DNA of 64,000 bases from Apilactobacillus quenuiae (GCF_002994005.1 NZ_POSN01000004.1:154839-218838), one strand, 5' to 3'. Shown: positions 38,115-48,028, counted from the stretch's first letter. Notes: generated by a model not told the origin, from the sequence alone. Program-made: numbers and translations.

Positions 38115-40757
38115 ATGAAAAACTTAAGTAGTAGTCAAATTAGAGCTATGTATTTAGACTTTTTTAAGCAACATGGTCATACTATTGAGCCTAGTGCTTC
38201 ATTAGTACCTAAGGATGATCCATCATTATTGTGGATTAATTCTGGAGTTGCTACTATGAAAAAATATTTTGATGGAAGTGTAGTTCCTAAAAATCATCGT
38301 TTAACTAGTTCACAAAAGAGTATCAGAACTAACGATATTGAAAACGTAGGTAAAACTGCTCGTCATCATACTTTATTTGAAATGTTAGGGAATTTTTCAG
38401 TCGGTGATTATTTTAAAAAAGAAGCCATTATCTGGGCTTTTGAATTATTAACTTCACCAGACTGGTTTGGATGGGATAAAGAAAAATTATATATGACTGT
38501 TTATCCTAAAGATACGGATGCTAAAAAATATTGGGAAGCTGCTGGTGTTGCTCCAGATCATTTAATTGATATGGATGATAACTTTTGGGATATTGGTCAA
38601 GGTCCTTCAGGTCCTGATACTGAAGTTTTTTATGATCGAGGGCCTGAACATGATGATTTGAAACCAGATGATCCTGAAAATTATCCTGGTGGAGAAAATG
38701 AACGTTATTTGGAAGTTTGGAATATCGTATTTTCACAATTTAATCACAAACCAGATGACACTTATGAACCACTACCAAGAAAAAACATTGATACTGGAAT
38801 GGGATTAGAACGTGTAACTTCTATTTTCCAAAATGCACCAACTAACTTTGAAACTGATTTATTTTTACCAATTATTCATAAAACTGAAGAATTTAGTAAT
38901 AATAAGAAATATGGTGTCAATGATCAAGATGACGTTGACTTCAAAATTATTGCTGATCATGCTCGTGCAATTACGTTTGCTATTGGTGATGGTGCACTTC
39001 CATCTAACGTTGGTCGTGGCTACGTTATTAGAAGATTAATCAGAAGAGCAATTGTTTCAGGTCATCGTTTAGGAATTGAAAAAGATTTCTTATACAAATT
39101 AGTTCCAGTCGTTGGTGAAATAATGAAATCCTATTATCCAGAAGTGTTAGAACAAAAGGATTACTTAGCAAAAGTTATTCATTCTGAAGAAAAACGTTTT
39201 AATGAAACATTATCCGATGGTTTAGATCTATTAAACAATCTTTTAGACGCTTTAAAGGAATCCGACGATAAAGTCATTAGTGGTAAAGATGCATTTAAGT
39301 TATATGATACTTATGGTTTCCCATTAGAAATGACTAGAGAATATCTAAATGACGAGGGTTACTCTGTTGATGAAGATGGCTTTAAAGCTGAAATGAAAAA
39401 GCAAAAAGACCGTGCTCGTAATGCGCGTGGAGATAAAAAATCAATGGGAGTTCAACGAGACTTATTACTTGAAATTAAAACTCCAAGTAAATATGTTGGT
39501 TATAATCAATTAAGTGTTGACCATGCTAAATTATTAGATATCATTGTTAATGAAAAATTAGTTGATTCAGTGGATAAGGGTATTGCTGAATTTATATTTG
39601 ACAAAACTCCATTTTATGCTGAAATGGGTGGTCAAGTTGCTGATCAGGGTATAATCAAAAATTCTAATGGTGATATTTGTGCTAAGATTACTGATGTACA
39701 AAATGCACCTAATGGTCAAAATTTGCACACTGTTGAAGTTATAAAGCCTATGAATAAAAATGATAATTATTCATTAGATGTTGATCGTCATTTCCATAGT
39801 AAAGTTGAAAAGAATCATACTGCTACTCACTTGTTAGATCAATCATTAAGAAATGTGTTAGGTGAACATACTCAACAAGCTGGTTCTTTAGTTGAACCTA
39901 ATTATTTAAGATTTGATTTTACTCATTTTGGTTCGGTTACTGAAGATGATTTAAATAAAGTTGAAAAATTAGTTAATGAACAAATCTTTAAAGAACTACC
40001 TGTTAATACCGTAGAAACTGATCAAGAAACTGGTAAAAAAATGGGAGCCATTGCTTTATTTGATAATAAATATGGTGATAAAGTAAGGGTTGTTAGTGCT
40101 GGTGATTTTTCTGTAGAATTTTGCGGTGGTAATCATGTTAAAAATACTAACGAGCTAGGTCTATTTAAGATTACTTCTGAATCAGGAGTTGGCGCTGGAG
40201 TAAGAAGAATTGAAGCTGTAACTTCTGGTGATGCATTTGAATATTTAAATAATGAAGAAAGTATTTTGAAGCAAATCGCTATTAAAACTAAAACCAATAA
40301 GTTAGAAGAAGTACCAAACAGAATAAGTCAATTACAAGATGAAATTAAAGAATTACACCAAAAACAAGAAAGCTTGGAAACCAAAGTTGCTAACCAACAA
40401 GCAGATTCTGTATTTGAAAATATTCAAAAAGTTGGTAACCTAAAAGCTATTACAGGTGTATTAAAAGTTTCTGGAATAGGACAATTAAGACAATTAGCGG
40501 ATACTTGGCGTAATAAAAATCTTTCAGATGTGTTAGTATTAGGTACAAGCATTAAAGGAAAAGCTAATTTAATTGTTGCCGTTAGTGATGATCAAGTTAA
40601 AGCTGGTGTTAAAGCTGGCGATTTAATTAAAGCTATTTCTAAAGAAATTAATGGTGGCGGTGGAGGTCGCCCTAACATGGCACAAGCTGGTGGATCTAAT
40701 CCAGATGGTTTGCCTAAAGCTATGGATGCTGCCATTGAATGGTTACAAAAATTATAA
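38115..40757 (+). CDS. alaS: Alanine--tRNA ligase
   Basis: An 880-residue class II synthetase of standard length. The N-terminal aminoacylation domain starts with SSSQIRAMYLDFFKQHGH and has RRAIVSGHRLG; the editing domain shows the zinc motifs HTATH and CGGNH, which remove Ser and Gly from tRNA-Ala; the C-terminal part has a coiled coil and the C-Ala domain ending in GGGGGRPNMAQAGG. The ATG follows TTGGAGG. Expression depends on the upstream T-box. Confidence 0.98.
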   Translation: MKNLSSSQIRAMYLDFFKQHGHTIEPSASLVPKDDPSLLWINSGVATMKKYFDGSVVPKNHRLTSSQKSIRTNDIENVGKTARHHTLFEMLGNFSVGDYFKKEAIIWAFELLTSPDWFGWDKEKLYMTVYPKDTDAKKYWEAAGVAPDHLIDMDDNFWDIGQGPSGPDTEVFYDRGPEHDDLKPDDPENYPGGENERYLEVWNIVFSQFNHKPDDTYEPLPRKNIDTGMGLERVTSIFQNAPTNFETDLFLPIIHKTEEFSNNKKYGVNDQDDVDFKIIADHARAITFAIGDGALPSNVGRGYVIRRLIRRAIVSGHRLGIEKDFLYKLVPVVGEIMKSYYPEVLEQKDYLAKVIHSEEKRFNETLSDGLDLLNNLLDALKESDDKVISGKDAFKLYDTYGFPLEMTREYLNDEGYSVDEDGFKAEMKKQKDRARNARGDKKSMGVQRDLLLEIKTPSKYVGYNQLSVDHAKLLDIIVNEKLVDSVDKGIAEFIFDKTPFYAEMGGQVADQGIIKNSNGDICAKITDVQNAPNGQNLHTVEVIKPMNKNDNYSLDVDRHFHSKVEKNHTATHLLDQSLRNVLGEHTQQAGSLVEPNYLRFDFTHFGSVTEDDLNKVEKLVNEQIFKELPVNTVETDQETGKKMGAIALFDNKYGDKVRVVSAGDFSVEFCGGNHVKNTNELGLFKITSESGVGAGVRRIEAVTSGDAFEYLNNEESILKQIAIKTKTNKLEEVPNRISQLQDEIKELHQKQESLETKVANQQADSVFENIQKVGNLKAITGVLKVSGIGQLRQLADTWRNKNLSDVLVLGTSIKGKANLIVAVSDDQVKAGVKAGDLIKAISKEINGGGGGRPNMAQAGGSNPDGLPKAMDAAIEWLQKL

Positions 40758-40823
40758 TTTTTTATAGTTAGTGCTTTATTAAAATTATGTTATCTTACAT
40801 CATAGATATAGAGGTGTTTTGGA

Positions 40824-41093
40824 ATGAGTGCTTCAGATAAAACAATGTATTTTGATTTAAATAATAATGCTCCTAAAGATGTCCATGATACTTTATTGTT
40901 AGTATATAAATCTTTGGAAGAAAAGGGGTATGATCCATATAATCAAATTGTAGGATATCTTATTTCAGGAGATCCTGCATATATTCCTCGTTTTAATGAT
41001 GCAAGGAATCTAATTCGTCGTTATGAAAGAGACGAAATTATTGAAGAATTAGTTCGTTTCTACTTGGTTAAGAATAACAGTGAGGATAAATAA
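40824..41093 (+). CDS. ireB: IreB/ReoM family regulatory phosphoprotein (DUF965)
   Basis: An 89-residue protein. The N-terminal DKTMYFDL block has Thr at residue 7, the site phosphorylated by the PASTA kinase in Enterococcus and Listeria homologues. In Listeria the unphosphorylated form promotes ClpCP degradation of MurA, thereby tuning peptidoglycan synthesis. The rest ([43 protein letters not shown]) is highly conserved. The ATG follows GAGGTG. It is the first gene of the ireB-ruvX-yrzB unit. Confidence 0.95.
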   Translation: MSASDKTMYFDLNNNAPKDVHDTLLLVYKSLEEKGYDPYNQIVGYLISGDPAYIPRFNDARNLIRRYERDEIIEELVRFYLVKNNSEDK

Positions 41094-41096
41094 TTT

Positions 41097-41531
41097 ATGA
41101 GATTAATGGGGATGGACGTTGGTTCTAGAACCGTTGGAATTTCTGTTAGTGATTTATTGGGATGGACCGCTCAAGGCGTTGAAATTATTCCAATTAAAGA
41201 AGAAGAAGAGAAATTTGGTTTAGATCGCGTTAGTCAATTAGTTGAAAAATATGGAGTTCAAGGATTTGTGCTTGGACTACCGAAAAATATGAATAATACT
41301 TCTGGACCTAGAGTTGATGCATCAAAGCATTATGGTGAACTTTTAAAAGAAAAATTTGGTTTACCAGTGGATTTTGAAGATGAAAGATTAACTACCGTTG
41401 AAGCGGAACGTATGTTGATTGAAAAGGCAGATACATCTAGAAGAGGTCGTAAAAAGGTAATTGATAAGATTGCTTCTGAACTAATTTTGCAAACTTATTT
41501 AGATCGTAAAGGAAAATTAACAAATATATAG
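41097..41531 (+). CDS. ruvX: Holliday junction resolvase-like protein RuvX/YqgF
   Basis: A 144-residue RNase H-fold protein with the motifs [16 protein letters not shown] and [17 protein letters not shown], containing the acidic residues of the putative active site. YqgF proteins are needed for 16S rRNA 5'-end processing in E. coli and were also proposed as junction resolvases. It begins three bases after ireB. Confidence 0.95.
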   Translation: MRLMGMDVGSRTVGISVSDLLGWTAQGVEIIPIKEEEEKFGLDRVSQLVEKYGVQGFVLGLPKNMNNTSGPRVDASKHYGELLKEKFGLPVDFEDERLTTVEAERMLIEKADTSRRGRKKVIDKIASELILQTYLDRKGKLTNI

Positions 41532-41546
41532 AAAGAAGGCTTATTA

Positions 41547-41849
41547 ATGAGTAACGAAGAACAAACACAACAAATTACAATGGTCGATGAAAATGGAAAT
41601 GAAGAATTATATGATGTTTTATTTACTTTCCAATCAGAGGATTATGGCAAATCATACATTTTACTTTACCCAGTTGGTAAATCAGATGATGATGAAGTGA
41701 ATATTGAAGCTTATGTATTACCAGATGATGATGATCCTACTGATCCTCAAGGTGGAAATTTGAAGAATATTGATTCTGATGAAGAATGGGATATGGTTGA
41801 GTCTGTTTTGAATACATTTTTAGATAAAAATGACGATAAAAAAGACTAA
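41547..41849 (+). CDS. DUF1292 family protein (YrzB)
   Basis: A 100-residue very acidic cytosolic protein. The family core is visible: ITMVDENGNEELYDVLFTFQSEDYGKSYILLYPV. Function is unknown, but it almost always lies next to ruvX in Bacilli, as here (15-base gap). The ATG follows AAGAAGG. A terminator follows. Confidence 0.9.
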   Translation: MSNEEQTQQITMVDENGNEELYDVLFTFQSEDYGKSYILLYPVGKSDDDEVNIEAYVLPDDDDPTDPQGGNLKNIDSDEEWDMVESVLNTFLDKNDDKKD

Positions 41850-41866
41850 TTATTAATTATTAAGTG

Positions 41867-41893
41867 GAGTGTCTTATAAGACGCTCTTTTTTT
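41867..41893 (+). terminator. Terminator after the ireB-ruvX-yrzB unit
   Basis: A GAGTGTCTT/AAGACGCTC stem with one wobble pair and a seven-T tail. Confidence 0.88.
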
Positions 41894-41921
41894 GTGCATA
41901 ACTGTTTTAAATCTATTTTTA

Positions 41922-41930
41922 TGCTAAAAT
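41922..41930 (+). promoter_or_regulatory. Extended -10 promoter of zapA (candidate)
   Basis: TGCTAAAAT (TG-n-TAAAAT), 31 bases before zapA; CTGTTT 17 bases upstream is a weak -35. Confidence 0.5.
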
Positions 41931-41961
41931 AGTGATTGAATAATCAGGAGGTTTGTGTAAC

Positions 41962-42213
41962 ATGACTAGTGCAAATCAGCGCTTTAAAGCAAAAATAGGA
42001 AACAAAACATATACATTTGTAGGAAAAAGTTCGGTCGAACATATGAAAACAGTTACTGAATTAATGAATGAACAATTAAATCAATTAAAAGAATTATCAC
42101 CTGATATAGAGAAATCTGATGCTTCAATATTATTGGCATTCAATGCTTTTTCAGAACAGGTAAAACTACAAAATAAAATTAATCAATTAGAAAAAAAGGA
42201 CTATAAAGAATAA
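41962..42213 (+). CDS. zapA: Cell division protein ZapA
   Basis: An 83-residue FtsZ-associated protein that bundles protofilaments. It has the N-terminal beta-hairpin (RFKAKIGNKTYTFVGKSSVEHMKTV) and the C-terminal coiled coil (NAFSEQVKLQNKINQLEKK). The ATG at 41962 follows CAGGAGG; a TTG three codons before it is too close to that site. Its stop overlaps the cvpA start by one base. Confidence 0.92.
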   Translation: MTSANQRFKAKIGNKTYTFVGKSSVEHMKTVTELMNEQLNQLKELSPDIEKSDASILLAFNAFSEQVKLQNKINQLEKKDYKE

Positions 42214-42698
42214 TGTTATTTACAGTTATTATATCTTTAATACTTTTAATTAGTATTTATAGTGGATATAAAAAAGGATTAGCGCAAGAAATAATGCGCA
42301 TTATTGGTTTTTTAGCGACTTTGTTATTGTCATTACTTTATTCGAGAAATTTGAGTGATATTTTATTTTCTCACACTAATATTATTAGTAATCATCTCTT
42401 GTGTAATAGTATTAGTTTTTTAATTATATTTATTATTCTTTCTATAATAGTTAGATTTATTATGAGAATTATAAATAGTGCGACTTCTATTCCCGTTATT
42501 CATGAACTAAATTCTTTTGGTGGAGCGCTTATTAGTTTTATAATTTCATACTTTATGATTTTTTTAATTCTGAATATTATTTTGGTTCTTCCTAATAATA
42601 ATATAAAAAAACAATATTATGACTCTAAGGTAGCTACTTTCATTGTTAATAAAACGCCGTTATTATCACATGATTTATATAAAAAATGGTTAAGATAA
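42213..42698 (+). CDS. CvpA family membrane protein
   Basis: A 161-residue integral membrane protein with four hydrophobic segments. The family start (LILLISIYSGYKKGLAQEIMRIIGFLATLLLS) is clear, with the Gly-Tyr-Lys-Lys-Gly motif after the first span. CvpA proteins affect envelope processes, but their molecular role is unknown. It is coupled to zapA by a one-base overlap; the mutS2 ribosome binding site follows its stop. Confidence 0.88.
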   Translation: MLFTVIISLILLISIYSGYKKGLAQEIMRIIGFLATLLLSLLYSRNLSDILFSHTNIISNHLLCNSISFLIIFIILSIIVRFIMRIINSATSIPVIHELNSFGGALISFIISYFMIFLILNIILVLPNNNIKKQYYDSKVATFIVNKTPLLSHDLYKKWLR

Positions 42699-42715
42699 GG
42701 AGGGATTGTTTTAAT

Positions 42716-45070
42716 ATGGATACTAAAGTTTTGGATACTTTAGAATATAATAAAATAAAGAATACAATTTATAAGTATTTAACTACTAACAATGGTAAAA
42801 ATGAATTGTCCTCATTAGTTCCAACTAACAATGGTAAGTCTATTAATCTTTGGCTAGATGAAACTGATGATGGAATGCATGTTTTACGTTTAGATAAAGA
42901 AATATCAATTCCTAAATTAGATGATATAACTCCATATATAAAGCGACTAAAAATTGATGCAACTTTAAATGGTAGTGAACTTTCCAAGATTAATAAAGTT
43001 TTAAAATCTGCTAACGCTTTGGTAAAATTTTTTGACAAAATGCATGAAGAACACATTTCATTTAAAAGACTTTATAAAATTGTTGATGAATTTCAAACCA
43101 TTCCCACTATTTCAAAACAATTATCTTTTTCAATTGATGATGAAGGTAACATATTAAATTCAGCTTCAAAAGAATTAAGTAGTATTCGTAAACGTATTGA
43201 TAAAGTAAAAACAGATATTCGTAATATTATGAATGGTTATACCCAAAAACAATCTAAATATTTAACCGAACCAATAGTAACTATTCGTGAAGATCGAATG
43301 GTTATTCCAGTTAAAGCGGAGTATAAGAATAAATTTGGTGGAATTGTTCATGATCGTAGTTCTTCTGGTCAAACTTTATATGTAGAACCTAGTTCTGTAA
43401 TTGGTTTAAATAACGAACTTAGACAGAATCAAATTGCTGAAAGACAAGAAGAAAGACGTATTCTAATTGATTTATCGGACCTAATTAGACCATATCAATG
43501 GGAAATTATTAATAATTCTAAAATTTTGGGGCATCTAGATTTAATTAACGCTAAAGCTAAGTATGCTCGTAAAATGAAAGCAACTAAACCTTTAGTTTCT
43601 GTTGACAATAAAGTTAATTTAAAACAAGCTAGACATCCATTAATTGATCAAGCTAAAGTTGTTGCGAATGATTTAGAAATTGGTAAAGATAACCGTGCAG
43701 TTGTTATCACTGGTCCTAATACTGGTGGTAAGACTATTACTATCAAAACTTTAGGATTATTACAATTAATGGGACAATCAGGATTATTCATTACTGCTAA
43801 TGAGGAATCAACAATTGGTATTTTTGATAATGTTTTTGCCGATATTGGTGATGAACAATCTATTGAACAAAACTTAAGTACTTTCTCATCACATATGGAT
43901 AATATTGTCGATATTTTAAAGAATATTACTAGTAAAAGTCTAGTTTTACTCGATGAGTTAGGTGCGGGTACTGATCCTAAAGAAGGTGCGGCGCTTGCTA
44001 TGTCTATTCTAGATAAAATTGGTGAAACTAATTCTGAAGTTGTTGCAACTACTCATTATCCTGAATTAAAGGTTTATGCTTATAATCGTATAAAAACTAC
44101 TAATGCTTCAATGGAATTTGATGTGGAAACTCTAAAACCAACTTATCATCTATTAATGGGCATTCCTGGTCAAAGTAATGGTCTTAACATTGCAGAACGT
44201 TTGGGACTATCAGACCAAATTATTAATGAAGCCCGCTCGTTAGACGATCAAGATAGTCAAGATTTGAATAATATGATTGTTGAACTAACTAATCAAACGA
44301 AACAAGCTCGTGAAAATGCTGAATATTTAAAAGCACAGCTAGAAGATGCTACTAAATTGCATGCAGAGTTGAGCGATAAATTTAATAAATATCAAAATCA
44401 GAGAGAACGTCTTGTTACTGAAGCTAAAGAACAAGCTAATGAAATTGCCAAAAAAGCTAAAAATAAAGCAGATCGGATTATTTCAGAATTACACAAGAAG
44501 CAGGATCAAATTGGCAAAGTTTCAGTTAAAGAAAATGAATTAATTAATGCTAAGGGTGAATTAAATTCATTGAGACAAGACATTAGTTTGTCTAACAATA
44601 AAGTATTAAAGAAAGAAAAGGCTAAACATGATTTTCATAAGGGAGATGATGTACTAGTTAAATCTTATGGTCAACGGGGTGTATTAATGAGCAAGATGGG
44701 TAATCATAGTTGGGAAGTGCAACTTGGAATCCTAAAGATGAAAATTGATGAAACCGATTTAGAAAAGGTTAAACCAGAAAAAGAAAATAATTTTACAACT
44801 CGTGTAAAGAGGTCTGGTTCATCTGGATTATCAACTACTTTGGACTTAAGAGGACATCGTTATGAAAATGCAATGCATGAAGTAGACCAATATCTGGATT
44901 CAGCTGTATTAGCTGGTTATCCTTCGATTACTATTATTCATGGAAAAGGAACTGGTGCATTGCGTAAGGGAGTTACTAACTTACTAAAACGTGATCGTAG
45001 GGTTTCTGATTTTGGATATTCTGCTCCTAATGCTGGGGGAGACGGATCTACAGTGGTAAAATTAAGATAA
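42716..45070 (+). CDS. mutS2: Endonuclease MutS2
   Basis: A 784-residue MutS paralogue without the mismatch-recognition domain. Walker A GPNTGGKT is at 333-340, Walker B LLDELGAGTDP and STHYPEL-like TTHYPEL follow, then a long coiled coil and the C-terminal Smr nuclease domain with LDLRGHRYENA and IIHGKGTGALRKGV. In Bacilli it rescues collided ribosomes and suppresses recombination. I chose the ATG at 42716 after AGGAGGG; an ATG ten codons upstream overlaps cvpA and lacks a site. Confidence 0.97.
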   Translation: MDTKVLDTLEYNKIKNTIYKYLTTNNGKNELSSLVPTNNGKSINLWLDETDDGMHVLRLDKEISIPKLDDITPYIKRLKIDATLNGSELSKINKVLKSANALVKFFDKMHEEHISFKRLYKIVDEFQTIPTISKQLSFSIDDEGNILNSASKELSSIRKRIDKVKTDIRNIMNGYTQKQSKYLTEPIVTIREDRMVIPVKAEYKNKFGGIVHDRSSSGQTLYVEPSSVIGLNNELRQNQIAERQEERRILIDLSDLIRPYQWEIINNSKILGHLDLINAKAKYARKMKATKPLVSVDNKVNLKQARHPLIDQAKVVANDLEIGKDNRAVVITGPNTGGKTITIKTLGLLQLMGQSGLFITANEESTIGIFDNVFADIGDEQSIEQNLSTFSSHMDNIVDILKNITSKSLVLLDELGAGTDPKEGAALAMSILDKIGETNSEVVATTHYPELKVYAYNRIKTTNASMEFDVETLKPTYHLLMGIPGQSNGLNIAERLGLSDQIINEARSLDDQDSQDLNNMIVELTNQTKQARENAEYLKAQLEDATKLHAELSDKFNKYQNQRERLVTEAKEQANEIAKKAKNKADRIISELHKKQDQIGKVSVKENELINAKGELNSLRQDISLSNNKVLKKEKAKHDFHKGDDVLVKSYGQRGVLMSKMGNHSWEVQLGILKMKIDETDLEKVKPEKENNFTTRVKRSGSSGLSTTLDLRGHRYENAMHEVDQYLDSAVLAGYPSITIIHGKGTGALRKGVTNLLKRDRRVSDFGYSAPNAGGDGSTVVKLR

Positions 45071-45152
45071 TATATCGTATAAGACATATTATTTGCAATC
45101 CTATTTTAAAATGCTAAACTTACTTTTAGTAAATACTAAGGAGGTTATTAAG

Positions 45153-45464
45153 ATGGTTTCTGAAACTACAGATAAGACTTTTGAAAAAGATACTTCTGCT
45201 GGTGTAACTTTGACTGACTTTTGGGCAACTTGGTGTGGACCTTGTCGCATGCAATCACCTGTTGTCGAACAATTATCAGAAGATATGGGAGATAAAGTTA
45301 CTTTTAATAAGATGGATGTTGATCAAAATCCTGAAACTCCTCAAAAGTTTGGTATTATGAGTATTCCTACTTTATTAGTTAAAAAAGATGGTAAAGTTGT
45401 TGATAACATTGTTGGCTATCACAGTAAAGAACAGTTAGCTAAAGTTTTAAATCAATATCTATAA
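45153..45464 (+). CDS. trxA: Thioredoxin
   Basis: A 103-residue thioredoxin with the catalytic WCGPC (in DFWATWCGPCRM), the FNKMDVDQNPETPQKFGI strand and the cis-Pro SIPTLLV. It supplies electrons to ribonucleotide reductase, Tpx and methionine sulfoxide reductases. The ATG at 45153 follows AAGGAGG; a longer frame upstream contains no binding site and is not translated. The gene follows mutS2 by 82 bases. Confidence 0.97.
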   Translation: MVSETTDKTFEKDTSAGVTLTDFWATWCGPCRMQSPVVEQLSEDMGDKVTFNKMDVDQNPETPQKFGIMSIPTLLVKKDGKVVDNIVGYHSKEQLAKVLNQYL

Positions 45465-45471
45465 AAATAAT

Positions 45472-45508
45472 AAAAAGACAACTTGTTTAAATACAAGTTG
45501 TCTTTTTT
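45472..45508. terminator. Bidirectional terminator between trxA and yslB
   Basis: A 15-bp perfect stem (AAAAAGACAACTTGT and its complement) with a six-base loop; A-run on one side, T-run on the other, overlapping the stop of the convergent gene. Confidence 0.9.
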
Positions 45509-45995
45509 AATTTGAATATAAATCAAAATTTTGAATATCATCAGAATCATTTGTAGGACTTTTTGGATCCATATGTACTCTTATTGTTACTTTATTATTT
45601 TTTTCTTCTTTAGGATTCATTTCAGCTTCTGCAATGACACCCATTTGTTGTTGTGCTATTTGAGCTAAAATACCAGCTTCAAACATAAAATCAGCATTAG
45701 CTGAAGATTCAAGTCTAGCTTTAACTATTTCTCCACTTAAAATCCATTTTATTTCATACTTGTTCTCTGAAATAATTGATAGTTCACCTAAACCAGATTG
45801 CTTGAAAAATAAGCTAACATCTAAAGCATCTCTAAGTGGAAATCTTCTCGCAATTTTTTTACCAGCCCAATAAAGGATGCTATGATCATCAGTACCTAAT
45901 AAATCTTTTATCAATATATCTCTTAATAATTCTTGTCCCCAATATTGACTAGTAGATTTATTGCCCATGATTTTTTTATAAAGATTATTATTCAT
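45507..45995 (-). CDS. YslB family protein (DUF2507)
   Basis: A 162-residue cytosolic protein of the DUF2507 family. Recognisable are YWGQELLRDILIKDLLGTDDHSILYWAGKKIARRFPL near the start and LEAGILAQIAQQ-like FEAGILAQIAQQQMGVIAEAE near the end. It resembles the V4R-type small-molecule-binding fold, but the function is unknown. The ATG at 45995 follows GAGG; the TTG upstream lies within that site. It is read against its neighbours between trxA and murI. Confidence 0.85.
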   Translation of the reverse strand: MNNNLYKKIMGNKSTSQYWGQELLRDILIKDLLGTDDHSILYWAGKKIARRFPLRDALDVSLFFKQSGLGELSIISENKYEIKWILSGEIVKARLESSANADFMFEAGILAQIAQQQMGVIAEAEMNPKEEKNNKVTIRVHMDPKSPTNDSDDIQNFDLYSN

Positions 45996-46106
45996 ACTTA
46001 CTAACCTCAATTCCTTTTGTCATTTTTCATTATATTATAATTTCTAATTGATTTGTATATTTTATCAAATAAAATTTGATTATATTACTAAAATGTCATT
46101 GCTAGG

Positions 46107-46135
46107 TTGCTGAAAATTAGAAAAAGGAAGATAAT
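46107..46135 (+). promoter_or_regulatory. Promoter of murI-xtp (candidate)
   Basis: TTGCTG, 17-base spacer, GATAAT, in the 176-base divergent spacer between yslB and murI. The remainder of that spacer is AT-rich with no other signal that I can identify. Confidence 0.5.
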
Positions 46136-46171
46136 ATATACTTAAACACTTTTTGAAAGAAGGTTAAGTAA

Positions 46172-46981
46172 TTGGATAAACGTGCAATTGGTTTTATGGA
46201 CTCAGGTGTTGGGGGACTCACTGTTGCTAAAGAAGCTATTAAACAATTTCCCAATGAAAATATTATTTACTTTGGGGATGAGGCTAGGTTGCCATATGGT
46301 GAAAAAAGTCCTGAAGAAATAAAAAAATTTGCTCAACAAATTTCTGATTTCTTGATTGATAAGGGAATTAAAATTTTAGTTATTGCATGTAATACTGCTA
46401 CTGCTCATGCACTATCTTTATTAAAAAAGACTTTGGATATTCCAGTTATAGGTGTCATATATCCTGGTAGTTTAGCGGCAGTTAATATTTCTAAAGAACA
46501 TCGTGTCGGTGTAATTGCAACTAATGGAACTATAAAAAGCAAAGCTTATGAAAAAACCATCAATGCAATCAATAGTGATATTCACATTTTTAGCCTCGGT
46601 TGTCCTAGATTCATTCCGATGGTTGAAGATGGACATTATAATAGCAAAGAAGATCAAAAATTAGTAACCAAAGATTTAAATCCTATTATAAGGGATAATG
46701 TTGATACTTTAGTAATGGGATGCACACATTATCCAATTATGCGTAAATTGATTCAAAATGCTATGGGAAAGAATGTTAAATTAGTAGATCCAGGCATTGC
46801 TGTAATTAAGGATATAAAGAAAACCATTGATGAATTAAACTTAAACAATAATTTGTCACATACTAGAAAACTTTGTTTTTACACAACAGGTTCTGTTAAA
46901 AAATTTCGTTTTGTTGCAGAAGAATGGTTAAATAGAGATATTGATATTAAAAAAGTACCTTTAAAGATGTTGGAGGAATAG
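46172..46981 (+). CDS. murI: Glutamate racemase
   Basis: A 269-residue cofactor-independent racemase supplying D-glutamate for peptidoglycan. The two catalytic Cys are C73 (ACNTATA) and C184 (GCTHYP); the N-terminal DSGVGGLTV motif is intact. The start is TTG at 46172 following AGAAGG. It is followed two bases later by the xtp gene, a common pair in Firmicutes. Confidence 0.97.
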   Translation: MDKRAIGFMDSGVGGLTVAKEAIKQFPNENIIYFGDEARLPYGEKSPEEIKKFAQQISDFLIDKGIKILVIACNTATAHALSLLKKTLDIPVIGVIYPGSLAAVNISKEHRVGVIATNGTIKSKAYEKTINAINSDIHIFSLGCPRFIPMVEDGHYNSKEDQKLVTKDLNPIIRDNVDTLVMGCTHYPIMRKLIQNAMGKNVKLVDPGIAVIKDIKKTIDELNLNNNLSHTRKLCFYTTGSVKKFRFVAEEWLNRDIDIKKVPLKMLEE

Positions 46982-46983
46982 TA

Positions 46984-47577
46984 ATGTTAAATACAATTGT
47001 AATTGCTACTAATAATGAAAATAAGGCTATTGAATTTAGAAATATGTTTTCGTCCAAAAATATTCACTTTAAAACTTTAAAAGATTTTCCAAAAATAGGT
47101 AATATTAAAGAAGATGGTAATTCTTTTGAAGAAAATGCGACCATTAAAGCAACAGCCGTCCATAAAATGACTAACCTAGCAGTGCTCGCTGATGATTCAG
47201 GATTACAAGTGCATTCAATTAATAATGAACCTGGTATTTATTCCGCTAGGTATGCCGGTGATCATGATGATTCCGCTAATAATAAAAAACTATTAAAAAA
47301 ATTATCTGATAAAAATGATCGAAGTGCTACATTCTTTACATGTCTTGTATTAATTAAACATGATGGTAAAAAATTAGTTGTTAACGGTGAGCTAAATGGT
47401 AATATTTTAGAAGAATATAGAGGAGACAATGGATTTGGATATGATCCTTTGTTTTATGTACCTAGCATGAAAAAAACTTTGGCACAAATGACAAATACAG
47501 AAAAAAATAAGATTAGCCATCGTGGAAAAGCAATAAAAAAATTATTTGATGAATTTGATAATTGGTGGATTAACTAA
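46984..47577 (+). CDS. XTP/dITP diphosphatase (RdgB/Ham1)
   Basis: A 197-residue house-cleaning pyrophosphatase that removes deaminated purine nucleotides. Motifs: IATNNENKAIEF at the N-terminus, LADDSGLQV with the catalytic Asp, GFGYDPLFYVP and the C-terminal SHRGKA. The ATG follows TTGGAGG. It is co-transcribed with murI. Confidence 0.96.
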   Translation: MLNTIVIATNNENKAIEFRNMFSSKNIHFKTLKDFPKIGNIKEDGNSFEENATIKATAVHKMTNLAVLADDSGLQVHSINNEPGIYSARYAGDHDDSANNKKLLKKLSDKNDRSATFFTCLVLIKHDGKKLVVNGELNGNILEEYRGDNGFGYDPLFYVPSMKKTLAQMTNTEKNKISHRGKAIKKLFDEFDNWWIN

Positions 47578-47588
47578 ATGTTAACTAA

Positions 47589-47617
47589 TTGTAAATTTTT
47601 TACGAAAATGCTATTCT
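47589..47617 (+). promoter_or_regulatory. Promoter of the DUF948-ytxH pair
   Basis: TTGTAA, 17-base spacer, TATTCT, 12 bases after the xtp stop. Confidence 0.55.
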
Positions 47618-47650
47618 AAAAGCATAGTATAAATAAGGGGGAGGAGTTGT

Positions 47651-48028
47651 ATGACAATAGGAGCTTTAGCTGGTTTAATTGCTGCAATTGCATTTCTAAT
47701 ATTAGCTGTAAGTGCTGCGTTTGTTTTAATTAAACTTTCAAAAACCGTTGACGAGGTTAATAAGAATATTAGCTCAATTTCTCAAGATGTTAATGTTTTG
47801 TCTAAGCAAACAGAAGAAATTATGATTAGCTCTAATTCTATGATTAAAGATTTAAACGAAAAAGTTAATACATTAGATCCTGTATATCAAGCCGCTGCTG
47901 ATGTTGGTCAAAGTGTTTCTGATTTGAATAATGCTACTCAAAGCTTAACAAAGAAATTTCAAGAAAGAAATAAACCTTCTTTTCTTGAAAAAATAGCAGG
48001 TATAGGCTTTAAATTATTTAGAAAATAA
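47651..48028 (+). CDS. DUF948 domain protein (YtxG-like)
   Basis: A 125-residue protein with one N-terminal transmembrane helix (residues about 5-27) and a heptad-rich region (KLSKTVDEVNKNISSISQDVNVLSKQTEEI) like methyl-accepting/laminin-type coiled coils, typical of DUF948. The role is general envelope stress, not well defined. The binding site is GGGGGAGG. It is paired with the ytxH-type gene, 14 bases downstream, as in other Bacilli. Confidence 0.88.
   Translation: MTIGALAGLIAAIAFLILAVSAAFVLIKLSKTVDEVNKNISSISQDVNVLSKQTEEIMISSNSMIKDLNEKVNTLDPVYQAAADVGQSVSDLNNATQSLTKKFQERNKPSFLEKIAGIGFKLFRK

Noticed and set aside
45093-45152. 20-residue N-terminal extension of thioredoxin
   Set aside because: No binding site; the ATG after AAGGAGG gives a standard-length thioredoxin.
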